Shown one piece after another: positions 10,912 to 22,264 of a stretch of DNA of 64,000 nucleotides. Below the pieces are notes generated by a model. The model was not told the origin of the DNA, ran no database searches, and worked only from the letters and a program-made list of their open reading frames with translations. The stretch comes from Daucus carota subsp. sativus (lineage: Eukaryota; Streptophyta; Magnoliopsida; Apiales; Apiaceae), in contig NC_030386.2 in NCBI RefSeq assembly GCF_001625215.2, forward strand, positions 38,691,296 through 38,755,295, written 5' to 3'. The number at the start of each line of letters is the position of its first letter. Position 1 is the first letter of the stretch. Position numbers and translations under genes: made by a program.

Positions 10912-12377
10912 ATGGGTTGCTTTGGGTGCTTTGATGGTGGCCAGAAGCAACAACAGAGGAAAGAACAAGAGCGTTTAGCTTCCCAAGAAGCTCGTGCTAA
11001 AGCCGCTGAAGCTGCACAAAAAAGGTATCGTTTTTGTTTATTTCTTATTCAATTTGGTCAATTTTTGTGCATTTATCTTGCGTTTTTAGCTACTTTGTGT
11101 TGTATGATTGATATTGGTATTCAAGATGAGGTTTTTAGGATATGGGTTTTGATTTTTGAAGTCTGTTTCTTTAGGTTGAATTTGGCGGAGTTCTGCAAGA
11201 AATTGTTATATGTAAATGGGTTATTCTAAAAGATGCATAAATATGCAAATGAGTTCGAAGTTTCGATCTTTTTAGAGTTTCAATTTGCCTTATAGTAATA
11301 TGTATAGGCACAATGTTACCAAGCTAGGGTCATGATCAATTGGTTTTCTATAGGCACAATGTTACCAAACTAGGGTCACGATCAATTGGTTGTCTAAAAT
11401 TCTTGGCGTAATTGATTTTAATTACCTCTGCCAGTTTTAGCTGTGAAAAATTTGCTTGAAATCGACATCACAGAAGTAGAAAGTAAGCGTACGCCAATGC
11501 TTTGCCTTGCTGAGCGGCAAAGGAAACAAGAAATTTTGACCTCAAGTAAGTTGTGTATACCCTCCTAAAAGAAAACAGATGCATTTTTTCCCAATTTCTA
11601 CCCTCTTAGTACAGGCCAATCTTGTGCAGTGGTGGGAGTAAATTCCAATAGTGTTACTTTTCACCAGGATCAGATAAACATAACCAAAACTTTGCTTGGA
11701 AGTATGTTAGGAAGTCGGGTTTTATAAGATGAAGTACTCCTGTGTAGTTTAGATACATAAATTAAGCAGTCGAGTACCGTGGTTCAAGGTTACTGTTAAT
11801 ATAATTTAATTTTCTGTGTATGAGTTCATCAATTAGCACAATTGAACACTGCGGGGTCACCCAAAGGCATGCTAGTAGTAGTGTGATATATGGTAACCAC
11901 TCTTAAATGAATCAAATGTAATAATAAATTTGACAGTTGAACGGGATGCTATTGCTACTAATTATATCCCTATGCTGGACACTTTTTGTTATTAAAGTAT
12001 TTATCTGTTAGTGAACAATTGGTATTAGCTGCAGTCTGATGAAGTCAATTGTGGAACAATTGCAGGCAAGAGGAATTTGATAAGTCCGCTGCAGGAAGAG
12101 CTGCACGTGCACAACAAGCTGCTATTGCTAAACAATCGGCCAACACTAACAGAGGCGAACCAGTTCTAAAGGTATTATTGTCAGGCATTCCTTTTTTTAG
12201 CTAAAAATGCTGCAGCTAATAATTTTTAATGCAACTGAACTTGATCCAAATTTCAAGTATGTTTCCTGCTTAGATGCGTAGTAGGGTGCTGCTCCACTTT
12301 TTTAGTAATTTGACAACAAAAGTTGATTCCTTATTAATTGAATCTTTCTTTCGTACATACAGTGGCAGATGGGATGA
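10912..12377 (+). CDS. Small VCP/p97-interacting protein (SVIP-like)
   Basis: Three exons (10912-11024, 12066-12171, 12363-12377) give 77 residues. The N-terminus MGCFGC fits N-myristoylation at Gly2 with palmitoylation at Cys3/Cys6, so membrane anchoring is likely. Residues 28-38, RAKAAEAAQKR, match the VIM consensus (R, five residues, AA, two residues, R) that binds the N-domain of the AAA ATPase p97/CDC48. The protein ends EPVLKWQMG, comparable to the GGLRW end of animal SVIP. Animal SVIP inhibits ER-associated degradation by occupying p97; a similar role in plants is an inference. Exon phases join exactly (AG|G, then a codon boundary). Intron 1 holds a 46-bp tandem duplication. The gene converges on NPGR1. 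Confidence 0.85.
11303..11394. repeat. 46-bp tandem duplication in intron 1 of the SVIP-like gene
   Basis: Units 11303-11348 and 11349-11394 both begin TATAGGCACAATGTTACCAA and differ at three or four positions. It does not touch exon borders. Confidence 0.85.
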
Positions 12378-13517
12378 CTGATGAGTGAGCACTCTCAGTT
12401 TTCTTTCGACTATTTACTGTAAGCATACATTTCGCCTTATTAGTTGTTAATATATGTGGTTGTGTTCAATTTGATTCTCCTTTTGTTTGTATTGGTCTTA
12501 TGAATTTGGACTTTATTTGTAGCAAATCAACATTTTAAATCAATGGGTCCTTAAATACCAATTGTTGCACCAGTTACTATCTTGCATGCATCCCCACAGA
12601 AGCTAAGATCATATTATCTTTGTCAACCTTTCTTGCAACAAGTTCAATTTAGAATGGTAGGTTCTGTACTTGGTCCATACTCCATCCATAATTCCTCACC
12701 ATTTTGTTGTCTTTTGTGCAGTGTATATCGGAGAAATAATGATCATGTGCATATAACAATCTTTTTAGCGCCACAAAACCTGAAATTTTCAGGATTGTAA
12801 TGTAATCTACAGTGAAGGCGTTTTTTCCCAGAGCAGTGAAGGCGTTTGTATGTAAAGCAACTGGTAATAAAAGATGAAAAGTGTGGATAGTGTGCTTAAA
12901 TTAAAGATTTTGTTCTTAGGTTATATGTCTCCTTTACATTGTTTGTTTTTAATATACATTGGGGTTAACATACTCGACATAAAGCTTTTATTCGATTGAT
13001 ACTGCTTTCTTCATCCCCCATCTCTTTCATGATTTATGTTTTTGGATTGCAAAATTTGTTTTTATCTTCCTAACCCGATTATGTATATTATTTAAGCATA
13101 GGTAGTAATGTATAATTTCATGAATGATGTTAGTAAAAGAGTGTCTCTGTCATATTGTTTTGTTTTCAAAAGAATTATCTGGTATGTGACTAGCCCAACC
13201 TTGTCGGGTTTTTAGATGAGGGCTGTCTAGGTGTGACGTGATGTTTCTGAGAACACAAGGGCTGTTCTTGGTCTGTAATAGCTGGCAAAACATATTGAGG
13301 CAATGTTATGCTACAAGAGTGCAACTACAATCGTAGTTCATAAATTAACTCAATAACGATTTACAACTCTATGATTATCAACATGATGCGGTAGGCTCTG
13401 AATACTTCAAGTGCTATGTAATCCACAAAAATTTACAGCGCAGCTAAAAGAATGATAACAAGACACGATCTAAGCTCAACTAACGCCTATATTGTAGAGA
13501 TAAGTGGAAATTGCTGG
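12378..13517. other. 3' regions of two convergent genes
   Basis: Downstream of the SVIP stop (12377) and of the NPGR1 stop (13518, opposite strand). AATAAA-like signals occur near 12870 (GGTAATAAAAG) on the plus strand. A 72-codon frame at 12582-12800 has no recognisable features and lies in the SVIP 3' UTR. Confidence 0.45.
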
Positions 13518-16225
13518 TCACACGAAGCTTTGAACAGGCGCTGAGAGCTTCAGCTCATGTGCAGCCTGAAAACAGTCTGCTGCTTGCTGCAGTGAGCCTT
13601 CTCTCTTACAAATCAACCCCAGCTGAAGCCATGCCTCGTCGTTAGTAGGTTCTAGTCTTAAAGCACTCATTAGGAGACTTCTTGCAATTGGAAGTGTTTT
13701 ACTGCCCAATCTCATCATCACTTGTGCTGTTGAAACAATACTCGGGACATAGTCTGGTTCTATAGACAGTGAAATGGAAAAGGCAACAAGTGCTTCCTTG
13801 TATAGTGCTCGAGATTCGAGTATAGCACCTGTATGGATCAAAAACATATATGAATGTTAACTTGAATATTAGGAAACAGGATTTATGGCAACTGCACTCT
13901 TAGTCTCTTACCTGTTGTATGCCAACACCTTGGGAAGTAAAAATCAATGGACTTGGCTTTGCCTATACAAATTTCAGCATCGCGCCATGAGTCAAGATCC
14001 GCATAAATCTTTGCTAGATCTAGCCATGTTTCAGTTTCTAATTTTCTTTCTGATGAAACCTGAAAATATGTAGACAATTTTTCATAGGGCAATTGTTATT
14101 GGTTCACAACTCTAGAATTATAACACAAACTGTAAAAGCATATCTGATGTCTGAAACCAAGATATACAAAGCAGCAATCAGAATTTCTTTACTTTCTGAT
14201 AAACATGTTATAGTAAAAAATAAAAAATCTTTATGTAAAAGCAATTCTACTATACTGTATATACCTGAGATTTCAAGTCTTTCTGTTGAGGCTCTCCTTG
14301 TGCACGTATCAGGGACAGCAAAATTCTATAGGTTTCAATTGCTTGCTTGGGTTGTTCTTGAGCGATTTGAAGTACTGCTTTCAATCTAAGAAGTTCCACC
14401 TGGTCAATTTTTTCAGTCTCATCGAAAGCAAGGTCAGCAATGGTTTCAGCCTCACTGTATCTTTGTTCTGCAGATACTACTAGAGCTAGGAGTTTCCAAC
14501 CTTTTCCAGAGCTTCCAGCAACCATATCAGAATATATCATTGCATTATCGAAAGCTGCAGTAATGTTTCTTTGCATAGCATTTTCCAAGCCAAGAGTAAA
14601 CCTAACTTCAGGATCTTCACTATGAGAAGCCGCGGCAAGATTCAGAGAGCTTATGGCTTCTCCATGGTAAAAAAATCTCTCAGAATCTGAAACTGAAGTT
14701 CTTGCTGCATTACCATAGCAAACACCAAGAAATCTATATGCTAGATACTTGAAGTGTTCGTTCTCATGATTGGCCAATTTTATCACTTTACGGACCAATT
14801 CAATCCCTTCAAGAGCATGTTCTGGATTTTGAGAGCACAACTTAGCTCCAAACAGAAGTGAAGGAACATGAGTTTTGTGTTTCGCCTCCGAAGAACCTGC
14901 AATCTTCTTCGAAAGATTTATAGCAGCTTCATTCTGTCCTGCAGCGCTGTAACAAAGAGCAAGAAAGAACCACCTCTCAGCTCGGGTGAAGGTCCCAGGA
15001 AGTACCTGTTCAAAATGCCCTGCCAAAGATTCGAACTGTCCACACATTGACAGTGCAAAACTCAGATGATCGATAATTTCTGGATCCCACATAATTTCAC
15101 AATACATCAACTTCTTCATGAGTATATACAACAAAAGTATTGCTTCTTCGGTGTTATTTGAAGGGGTACTTGGATTCCATATCTTTAATTGAGGAGGAAG
15201 GCTTGCTTCAACACCTCCATAGAGTAGCATGGCAGCTAAGTTCTTCTGTACATTTGCCAATTTATGTTGGTCCAAGTTCCAGGGCTTAACCAGAGTTCGT
15301 CTGTATGCTATTATAGCCTCATCCAGAAAGCCTGCATCTATCCAAAGCTTCGGAAGCAGCTCAAGTGCTTTGTGAAGCATTTCCTGCAACTTGCAATCTT
15401 CATTGAAGCCTTCAGGCATTCCACCGGGAAGGGCGGAATCAACTATGTCCAAGATTATTTTGCACTCTCTAGCAGCCTCTGGTATATACCGTAAACATTT
15501 TAAGAAAGATTTCGACATCTAACAAGGGTTTTTCTCTTTTCTACATAAAAAGAGTACATAAATAAAAATAACCACTGTATGGGTATAATGTTGCCATACC
15601 TTTAACTTTCCCAAGTTCATTTAGTGATTTTGCCTTGAGTAAAATTGCTTCAAGAAGTAAACTGACTGAATGCAGCGACATTACACTTGGCTGTACATTA
15701 TCACTTTTAGACCGTGACCTTGGTTGTTGCCTCGTTCTCTCAGCAATCGCCTTAGTCATACTCGGAGACAAAGTCTTGATATCAATTCCATTGAACACCT
15801 GTAATGCAGCATCAAAGTTTCCTCTCTGGTATTCAAGTCTCCCCAACAAAGCTCTAGCTTCCTGCAAATGACCAATGTCATACACAACTATCCAAATTAA
15901 GCATCATCAAGCAAACAACGATCATTCACTCACTTAAAGTCGTTTAATTCACACCTAAAACCTCCTCACCATTAGCAACTAAAGTAATCATTCTTGTAAA
16001 TTATCAGCATCAATAACTGACCTCATAATTCAACGAGAGAGCCTCTTTTAGCGTAGACTCAGCTTCATCCACTTGGGCCTCTTCCAACCTAGACAATTCC
16101 CAATCTACAGTCCCAGTTCTCGATGAAAGTCCACTAGCTGAGAAATCCCTTGTTGCTAACGACTCGGGCGACTGTGGAACTGCTTCCTCAAACTTAAATT
16201 GCTCCCCTGAGCAAGCACACAACAT
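13518..16225 (-). CDS. NPGR1: NPGR1, TPR/calmodulin-binding protein (No Pollen Germination Related 1)
   Basis: Five coding exons (16225-16022, 15861-15600, 15478-14265, 14059-13912, 13828-13518) give 712 residues, close to Arabidopsis NPGR1. The N-terminus MLCACSGEQFKFEEA and the block SPESLATRDFSASGLSSR are characteristic, and EARALLGRLEYQRGNFDAAL begins the TPR array. Further TPR units follow (for example YRRTLVKPWNLD, RWFFLALCYSAAGQNEAAINL, GWKLLALVVSAEQRYSEAETI) and the C-terminus ELKLSAPVQSFV is conserved. NPG proteins bind calmodulin and, in Arabidopsis, are TTC7-like subunits of the plasma-membrane PI4K-alpha1 complex; this is family knowledge. I use the second in-frame ATG because the family starts MLCACS. 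All splice phases are consistent. Confidence 0.93.
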
Positions 16226-16560
16226 CTTCACACACAAGCCCTCCTACGATCTTTCGACAATGACTTCAAGTCCTCCTAACAATGTATGTAAAACAAAGTC
16301 TTCTTATCAACACAAACCCATTCTCTAAATCTATCAAACTACATAAAATAATTCAAAAATAGAGGCACATTCAAATGCTACCTAATTTACACAACAACCC
16401 ATGTTAGCAGAACATGTATACTAAGTTAAAAACTAAAAATTTCATTAAATATATACACACAGCAATGCTCTACATCAATAAAGATCTATAAAATGCAGAG
16501 TCAATCATTTATAATTAGGCCAATAATGAGTAAAACAAAAGAGAGAGACAATGTAATACG

Positions 16561-16579
16561 AGAGAGAGAGAGAGAGAGA
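16561..16579. repeat. (GA)n microsatellite in the NPGR1 leader region
   Basis: Uninterrupted GA repeat, about nine units, about 340 bp upstream of the NPGR1 start codon on the opposite strand (CT-rich in the transcript). Confidence 0.8.
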
Positions 16580-17642
16580 TTGGAGCATACCCAACAAGAG
16601 CATAAAAATATGCAAGAATGTGTGTGTATATGTGTAAGTATAAATGGGGATTTGAAATGAGGAAATGTTGAAGAGGGGGAAGACGAGATTTGATTTGAAT
16701 GAAGTGGTTTTAGAGATCTGGGCTTAAAAACCCAATTATCATCATCATTGTTATGACTATGATTTTTACACTTTTATGAACAACAAGGGGGTGCTGAAAG
16801 TGGAAAGAGCTTTTGTGTAGTGTTGGGATAGGGGGCAGGCAAAGGTGGTTGCAGCTGTTCATTTCCTGTGTTTGATATACTGTTGAAATTAATATTTCAC
16901 AATTTTTTTGGTCTCCATTTTTCCCGCGGAAATAATTAGAAACGGATTTTGCGACAAATTTTCGAGTATATAAATTTCTTCTTTTCATGATAAAATGATA
17001 ATGTCGCAATTTTTTATTGTAACGTCATTATATTTTTTTAATTGAAAACTTTAAAACACATCGTCAAATTGGTTTAGGAAATTATCAAGATTACATATTT
17101 TTTTGACAGAATATCAAGATTACATAGAGATACCAAATTCACTGCTTAATTTGAAAGTGAAATAATTTTGTAAAAATGTTGAATAAATACGGCAAGCAGG
17201 TGAGGTTTAGAGCATTGTTTTATGAGGATGCGTGGAGAAATGAGACAGTAGAGAAGGCGTGGACCAACCAATAGCGAGAGAGGAGAATATCTGTAAATCT
17301 GTATACTCCTACTACACAAAAGTGAGTGAGTGACAGATGCAACAACTTTTGGATTGTAGCACAGCAGGCAGGGATAGTGAGTAGTCTTTTTACGCAACTC
17401 TCGACGTTGAAATTATGCAATCTACTTGTTCGCCTCCTCTCTCCTTCACATGTTGCGCGGAATATTAACGCAGCTGTAATTCGAGTCGAGCTGCTCGGTT
17501 TGTTTAATTTAGTTAGAACGTGTATATATCTAGTTAAAATCTGGAATTGAACATGTATTGAACTCGATTGACTAGGAATTCCGACTCGATTTGGTTCAAA
17601 GTCGAGTATCCGGTGCACGAGGGTTTTGTCATCAAATTAGGA

Positions 17643-17650
17643 CCACGTGG
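17643..17650. promoter_or_regulatory. G-box palindrome
   Basis: CCACGTGG, the perfect core bound by plant bZIP and bHLH factors. Which gene, if any, it serves is unclear; NPGR1 is the nearest, 1.4 kb away. Confidence 0.35.
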
Positions 17651-18039
17651 AAACAACAATAAGAATTAACAAAAAAGTAAGAGCTCAGATGAGGTTTAAA
17701 TATGGTTAGAGTTAGAGAGCGGTGAGTGATAAAGATAGAAGAGATAAAGAAGAGGTCCACAATTCTGATGCATTACTCATACTAGCCACTAGCGATGTCC
17801 TACTCCTCTCATGCGTTGCACAAACACCAGGCTTCGTAAATAACAAAGCTAATTATATATCACACCCTCTAACTATCCTTTAAAAATAATATTGTATCCA
17901 TATTTTGAGAAGCTCAATTCGCACTTTTTATCTTTACATTTCAATAACGATACTTTAGTGATATGTGTATTAAGTATTAAAAATATACACTATTTTAAAT
18001 TAAAGAATAAATATTATGTGATATTTATTATAAATGATA

Positions 18040-18275
18040 CTCCCTCCACCCCAAATTACATGAGCTTGTTGACTTCGGGCACGCACTTTAAAGTCTATTG
18101 ACTGCATATCTATATTACTTATTTTTGAAATTTTAATTTTGCAAATAAAAATTTAAATAAAAAATTTTCATTCACAAAAGAAAAATTTCAAAAATAAATT
18201 CGGAACTATACGGTCAATGCACCTTAAATTACGTACGCAATGTCAACTAGCTCATCTAATTTGGGATGGAGGGAG
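18040..18275. mobile_element. Stowaway-type MITE, group E
   Basis: CTCCCTCCACCCCAAATTA and its inverted partner AATTTGGGATGGAGGGAG lie between TA dinucleotides (18038-18039 and 18276-18277). GAGCTTGTTGACTT pairs with the AACTAGCTC region. It is non-coding and about 236 bp. A worn end of another MITE (GACGGAGAGAGT) follows at about 18495-18507. Confidence 0.8.
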
Positions 18276-19055
18276 TACATAAATTTATATATTGAATAAA
18301 ATATATAAATTTTAATTTTTTTTTTTGGAAAAACTGATCACAAAAAATTTAAAAAAATACCATCAAAAAATAAATATAGTCTATTTTAATATATAACTTT
18401 CTATTTTCTAAATAATAAATTAATATTTTCTAATAGTTAATTAAAAATTAGTCAATTTGACTCCTCGAAAAGTAAAAAAAGACATGTAAATTAAGACGGA
18501 GAGAGTGTTTTAACGTATGTTAACGGAATTTACATGAGGAGGGTGCATATCGTTATTAAAATGTAAAGTTAGGAAGTGCCAGTTGAGTTTCTCAAAATAT
18601 GAGTATAATATCATTTTTGAATGATATTTAAGGAATGCGATATGCAATTATCTCGGAATAATATTCCAACCTGCTTAGTGCGCACCGTTGTGTGTCAGTG
18701 ACTCAGTGGCATACTGGCCTTCGGCATTCAGATATGTTCGACTTTCGTTATTATTTTATGTCACGTTGGGCCTGGCCCAGGCCCAGATTGAGGGCGATTG
18801 TTTTGGGCCCAAAAATTATATCCTCCATCTAATATTTCATCCCGTTTTCAAATACTTGAAAAACAAATATGAAACTATTCATAACACAAAGAAAATTAAG
18901 ACTTTAGAAGTTAGTGAAAGTCCAAATTTTTTTATCAAAAAATTTCTTGTCAACTTTTTAATTTAGTATCACATTTTATATTTTTTTAATATATAAAATT
19001 TACAAACAAGACAATTTAATTGAGATACTGGGATATAAAAAGCCAATTTCATATA
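18276..19055. other. Gene-free spacer with TGGGCC motifs
   Basis: A cluster around 18768-18812 holds GGGCC/GGCCC motifs (TTGGGCCTGGCCCAGGCCCA), the type of site II element found in plant promoters. No gene start lies downstream within reach, so I cannot assign it. Confidence 0.35.
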
Positions 19056-19336
19056 CTCCCTCCGTCCCACCCAATTCTTTACATTGGGTTTGGGCACGGA
19101 GGTTAAAAAATATGTATAAAGTAGTGGAAAAGAGAAGAAAGAGTGGGTGAAGTGGTGGGACCCACTGATTTTTAATATATAAAAGAGAGTTAGTGGAGTA
19201 AAAGTAGTGTGAAAAGGAAGGAAAAGTGGGAAAGTGGTGGGACCCATTAACTATTTTAGGAAAATTTTGTGATGTAAAGAAATGGGTGGGACGGCCAAAT
19301 AAGGAAACTGTAAAGAATCTGGTGGGACGGAGGGAG
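19056..19336. mobile_element. Stowaway-type MITE, group D copy 1
   Basis: CTCCCTCCGTCCCACCCAATTC and GGTGGGACGGAGGGAG form inverted ends between TA dinucleotides (19054-19055 and 19337-19338). It carries GTGGTGGGACCCA blocks and AATTCTTTACATTGGG against AAGAATCTGGTGGG. Copies in the opposite orientation lie at 21613-21892 and about 24157-24439, and a fragment lies in the HD-Zip gene. The frame reported across it on the minus strand is not a gene. Confidence 0.88.
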
Positions 19337-19362
19337 TAAGATTTTATATGTATATATTATAA

Positions 19363-19546
19363 GGGTTTGTCTAGTGTGTGCCCATGGGCACATGCTAAGC
19401 ACGGAAACTCATAAATTTGGTGTGTTTTGATTGGTGTGAATGCAGGGGGGCCATCATTATTAAATGGGTGTAAGCCAATCAAAATAAGGAAAAGATATCA
19501 AATTTTGTGCTTATTGTGTGCCCATGTGCACACCATAGAAAAACCG
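19363..19546. mobile_element. Mutator-type MITE with perfect 9-bp TSD
   Basis: A 184-bp element. The left end GGGTTTGTCTAGTGTGTGCC is inverted against the right end GTGTGCACACCATAGAAAAACCG region, with imperfect arms of about 38 bp. A perfect 9-bp direct repeat ATATTATAA flanks it (19354-19362 and 19547-19555), as expected for Mutator-like elements. It is non-coding. Confidence 0.85.
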
Positions 19547-19834
19547 ATATTATAATATTAAGATCGCTGTAATCATTTCTTCATCTCACCTAGAGTCTAG
19601 AATACCTTCCCCATCAGTTTGGTGAGTGAACGTGTTAAATTTTTCTTTCTTTTTTGCTTTTACAAAAATTAACTTCTCTCAAGCAATTAAGTATATCTTT
19701 TTTTAATAAATCCTGGTACAAGTGTCAATGGAATACATGATCAGAAGAACACGAGAAGTCTTTATCACCCGTTTATCTCGTCAAGTTGGTGATGAACGAG
19801 TTCAGTTTTATATATATATAAATTATTATTATGT

Positions 19835-20081
19835 GGGTGTTTGGCACGGGCTTATAAGCCCGACTTCTGGAATTATAAGTTAGAAGCACTTATTTAGTAC
19901 CGTTTGTATAAGAAGTCAAGAAGTATTCAAAAAAAACTACGATTACTAGCTTTTGTCTCACGGTTTCCACTTATTTCCCAAACATTTTTATCACTTATAA
20001 GTCTTAACTTGCTTCTAACTTATACTTCACCTTTTTACTTTAAGCAATAAGCACTTATTTTAAGCTCACCCAAACGGTCCC
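19835..20081. mobile_element. hAT-like MITE candidate, relative of 378-669
   Basis: The left end GGGTGTTTGGCACGGGC and right end GCTCACCCAAACGGTCCC are inverted. The interior pairs AAGTTAGAAGCACTTATT with AATAAGCACTTATTTTAAGC. No clean 8-bp target duplication is visible, so the hAT assignment rests on style only. Confidence 0.5.
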
Positions 20082-20820
20082 TTATATATGCTTGTTCTCT
20101 TTTAGCGATAAATATTAATATTTAATATTATCGAAGAAACACCTTATCGCTAGCCATAATTATCAAAAATATTGTTAATCCAGTAGCACACTTTTCTGTT
20201 AGCGAATAGCAAATACTCCGTATAGATTAATAATATAATTAATCGAATAAAGCTCGATTAGTTTAATTAAAAAAACCAACTGTCAATTTTAGTGGGATGG
20301 ATGTCAGATATTAAATATAGTACTATGGTTCAGGCGTTAAAATGATGTTAATTTTCAATCATTGCTTTCACCATTTAGTAAATACTTTTCCTGTTTGTAC
20401 TTTTCACGTTTGCCAATACACATTTTTGATCGTTAATATCTTTCATTTCGTAATAGCATTAAATATAAAAACTTCACTATATTAAAGTACTTGTGAACAC
20501 GAATCTAACAAGATTACTCATGACTATATTTAGTTTTATAGATTAGATGTAAATTAGTAATTTGTCTCATGCTATGAACAGTACCGACATCACAAACAAG
20601 AAAAGAAAAAAGAAACGGAAGGAGTAAGTATTACACAAATAACATGAGCCAATTTCATATGAGATATTGTATGCATAATTTAAGTGGTAGCAGTTTGATC
20701 ACCAAGTAATCATTTCGCAACAGAAATGACTTCACCACCGTTAGAAATGTATGCACATCTCCGGTCTCATCTTTATCGTTTGCTCCATGTTTATCTTCCT
20801 TTCAAGTTTCTTCTAGTATA
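20082..20820. other. AT-rich spacer
   Basis: No gene or repeat ends that I can support. Confidence 0.45.
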
Positions 20821-21070
20821 CTCCCTCCGTCCCCCTCATTTGTTTACATTGGGGGACGGGGGCTCGGCACGCATTCTAATGCTCTCGTAAAACGTAGTTC
20901 GGTAAATTATTTTGAACTTTTTTTTTTCTGTATAAAAATTTGATGTTTAAATTTTTATACAAAAAAGAAAAAATTTAAAAATAAGTTATAGAACTATGTT
21001 TTATATGCGCATTAAAATGCGTGTCGAGCAGTGTGAAAAAACTGTAAACAAACGAGGGGGACAGAGGGAG
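20821..21070. mobile_element. Stowaway-type MITE, group C copy 2
   Basis: CTCCCTCCGTCCCCCTCATT and its inverted partner ending GACAGAGGGAG lie between TA dinucleotides (20819-20820 and 21071-21072). It shares the CACGCATTCTAATGCTCTCG and GCGTGTCGAGCAGTGTG modules with the copy nested at 5590-5834, in the same orientation. Confidence 0.88.
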
Positions 21071-21612
21071 TACATTTCGTCGATTTCCCTCCTGCCATGA
21101 CTCGGTCAACCCCTCTTATTCAAACGCACACTGATTTATTGTTGAAGTTCAAATTTAATGATGAAAATTGTCATCATATTTGAATTATAAAATATATTTA
21201 ATTACAATCCTTTACTCGAAATAATAGATTATAAATATGTATTAAAAATATGTATGATTTTATATAAATATGTTATTCTTTATAAATGATTGGATAACCA
21301 AAGTGGTGGGCTTATCATATGTTATCCTGGACCCCATACTAATTTGTAAGATATACGGGTTTCTTATAATCCTCTCGATCATTTTAAAATATAAATAATA
21401 AGAACAATTTTCCCAATATTTTATCATAAATCCTTGTATATTTATTTGATTTCTTTCAAAGATAAAATATTTCATCAAGATTCTTATACGGTCCTTAAAA
21501 ATGACAAATTTATGTACAATTTTTTCGACATCACTATATACATAGTCTTTTATCATAATTTTCGTAATTTGTAACATACTTGTGATCCAATTTTGAATAA
21601 AAACATTATATA
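21071..21612. other. AT-rich spacer
   Basis: A 105-codon minus-strand frame at 21260-21577 is A/I/K-rich and has no recognisable domain. I regard it as chance in AT-rich DNA. Confidence 0.4.
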
Positions 21613-21892
21613 CTCCCTCCGTCCCACCAGATTCTTTACAGTTTTCTTATTTGGCCGTCCCACCCATTTCTTTACATTACAAAACTTTCCTAAAATAGTT
21701 AATGGGTCCCACCACTTTCCCACTTTTTCTTCCTTTTCACACTACTTTTACTCCACTATCTCTCTTTTATATATTAAAAATCAATGGGTCCCGCCACTTC
21801 ACCCACTTTTTTTCTCTTTTCTACTACTTTATACATATTTCTTAACCTCCGTGCCCAAACCCAATGTAAAGAATTGGGTGGGACGGAGGGAG
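21613..21892. mobile_element. Stowaway-type MITE, group D copy 2 (inverted)
   Basis: CTCCCTCCGTCCCACCAGATTC to GGGTGGGACGGAGGGAG with TA at 21611-21612 and 21893-21894. It is nearly the reverse complement of 19056-19336, so the two form 280-bp inverted arms about 2.3 kb apart. Plus-strand frames that cross it are spurious. Confidence 0.88.
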
Positions 21893-22264
21893 TATTATTT
21901 ATCATAATTTTTATAATTTATAACGTTCTTGTGACTCGTTGTCAAATAAAGTACATTATCATTACTATTTTCCAATATTAAAGGATATTTATATAATTAT
22001 CTAATTTTTTTTAAACGACAAATTATATGTACGGTTATTCTGACGTCATAATGTATTACTCTATCCAAAATTCCAAATACTGTATAACCGTTTATCGTAA
22101 TTTGTAACGTAGCTGTGACTCAGTATTCGATAAAAAAATAGAAATCTTAGCCCCATTGGCCATCGTATATAACTTCACCGAACAATCTTCATTTTCAACC
22201 AAGGCGAACCATGGAGATACACAAAAACACACACATATACACACCGCCAAGACCACCTCAAAAA

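Larger units (their letters stand above)
16226..18039. other. NPGR1 upstream region and spacer
   Basis: The reverse strand upstream of the NPGR1 ATG holds its leader and promoter. A (GA)n microsatellite sits at 16561-16579, typical of plant 5' leaders. A palindromic G-box, CCACGTGG, lies at 17643-17650, about 1.4 kb upstream. Open frames here (for example 17220-17618, -) lack any family signature. Confidence 0.45.

Noticed and set aside
16561-16640. Candidate short-tandem regulatory array
   Set aside because: Plain GA microsatellite of the kind frequent in plant leaders.
17220-17618. 132-codon minus-strand frame upstream of NPGR1
   Set aside because: No family signature or splice support, and it overlaps other open frames; probably chance in promoter DNA.
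18969-19247. 92-codon minus-strand frame, and similar plus-strand frames at 21593-21981
   Set aside because: They lie within group D Stowaway MITEs and mirror each other because the elements are inverted copies.
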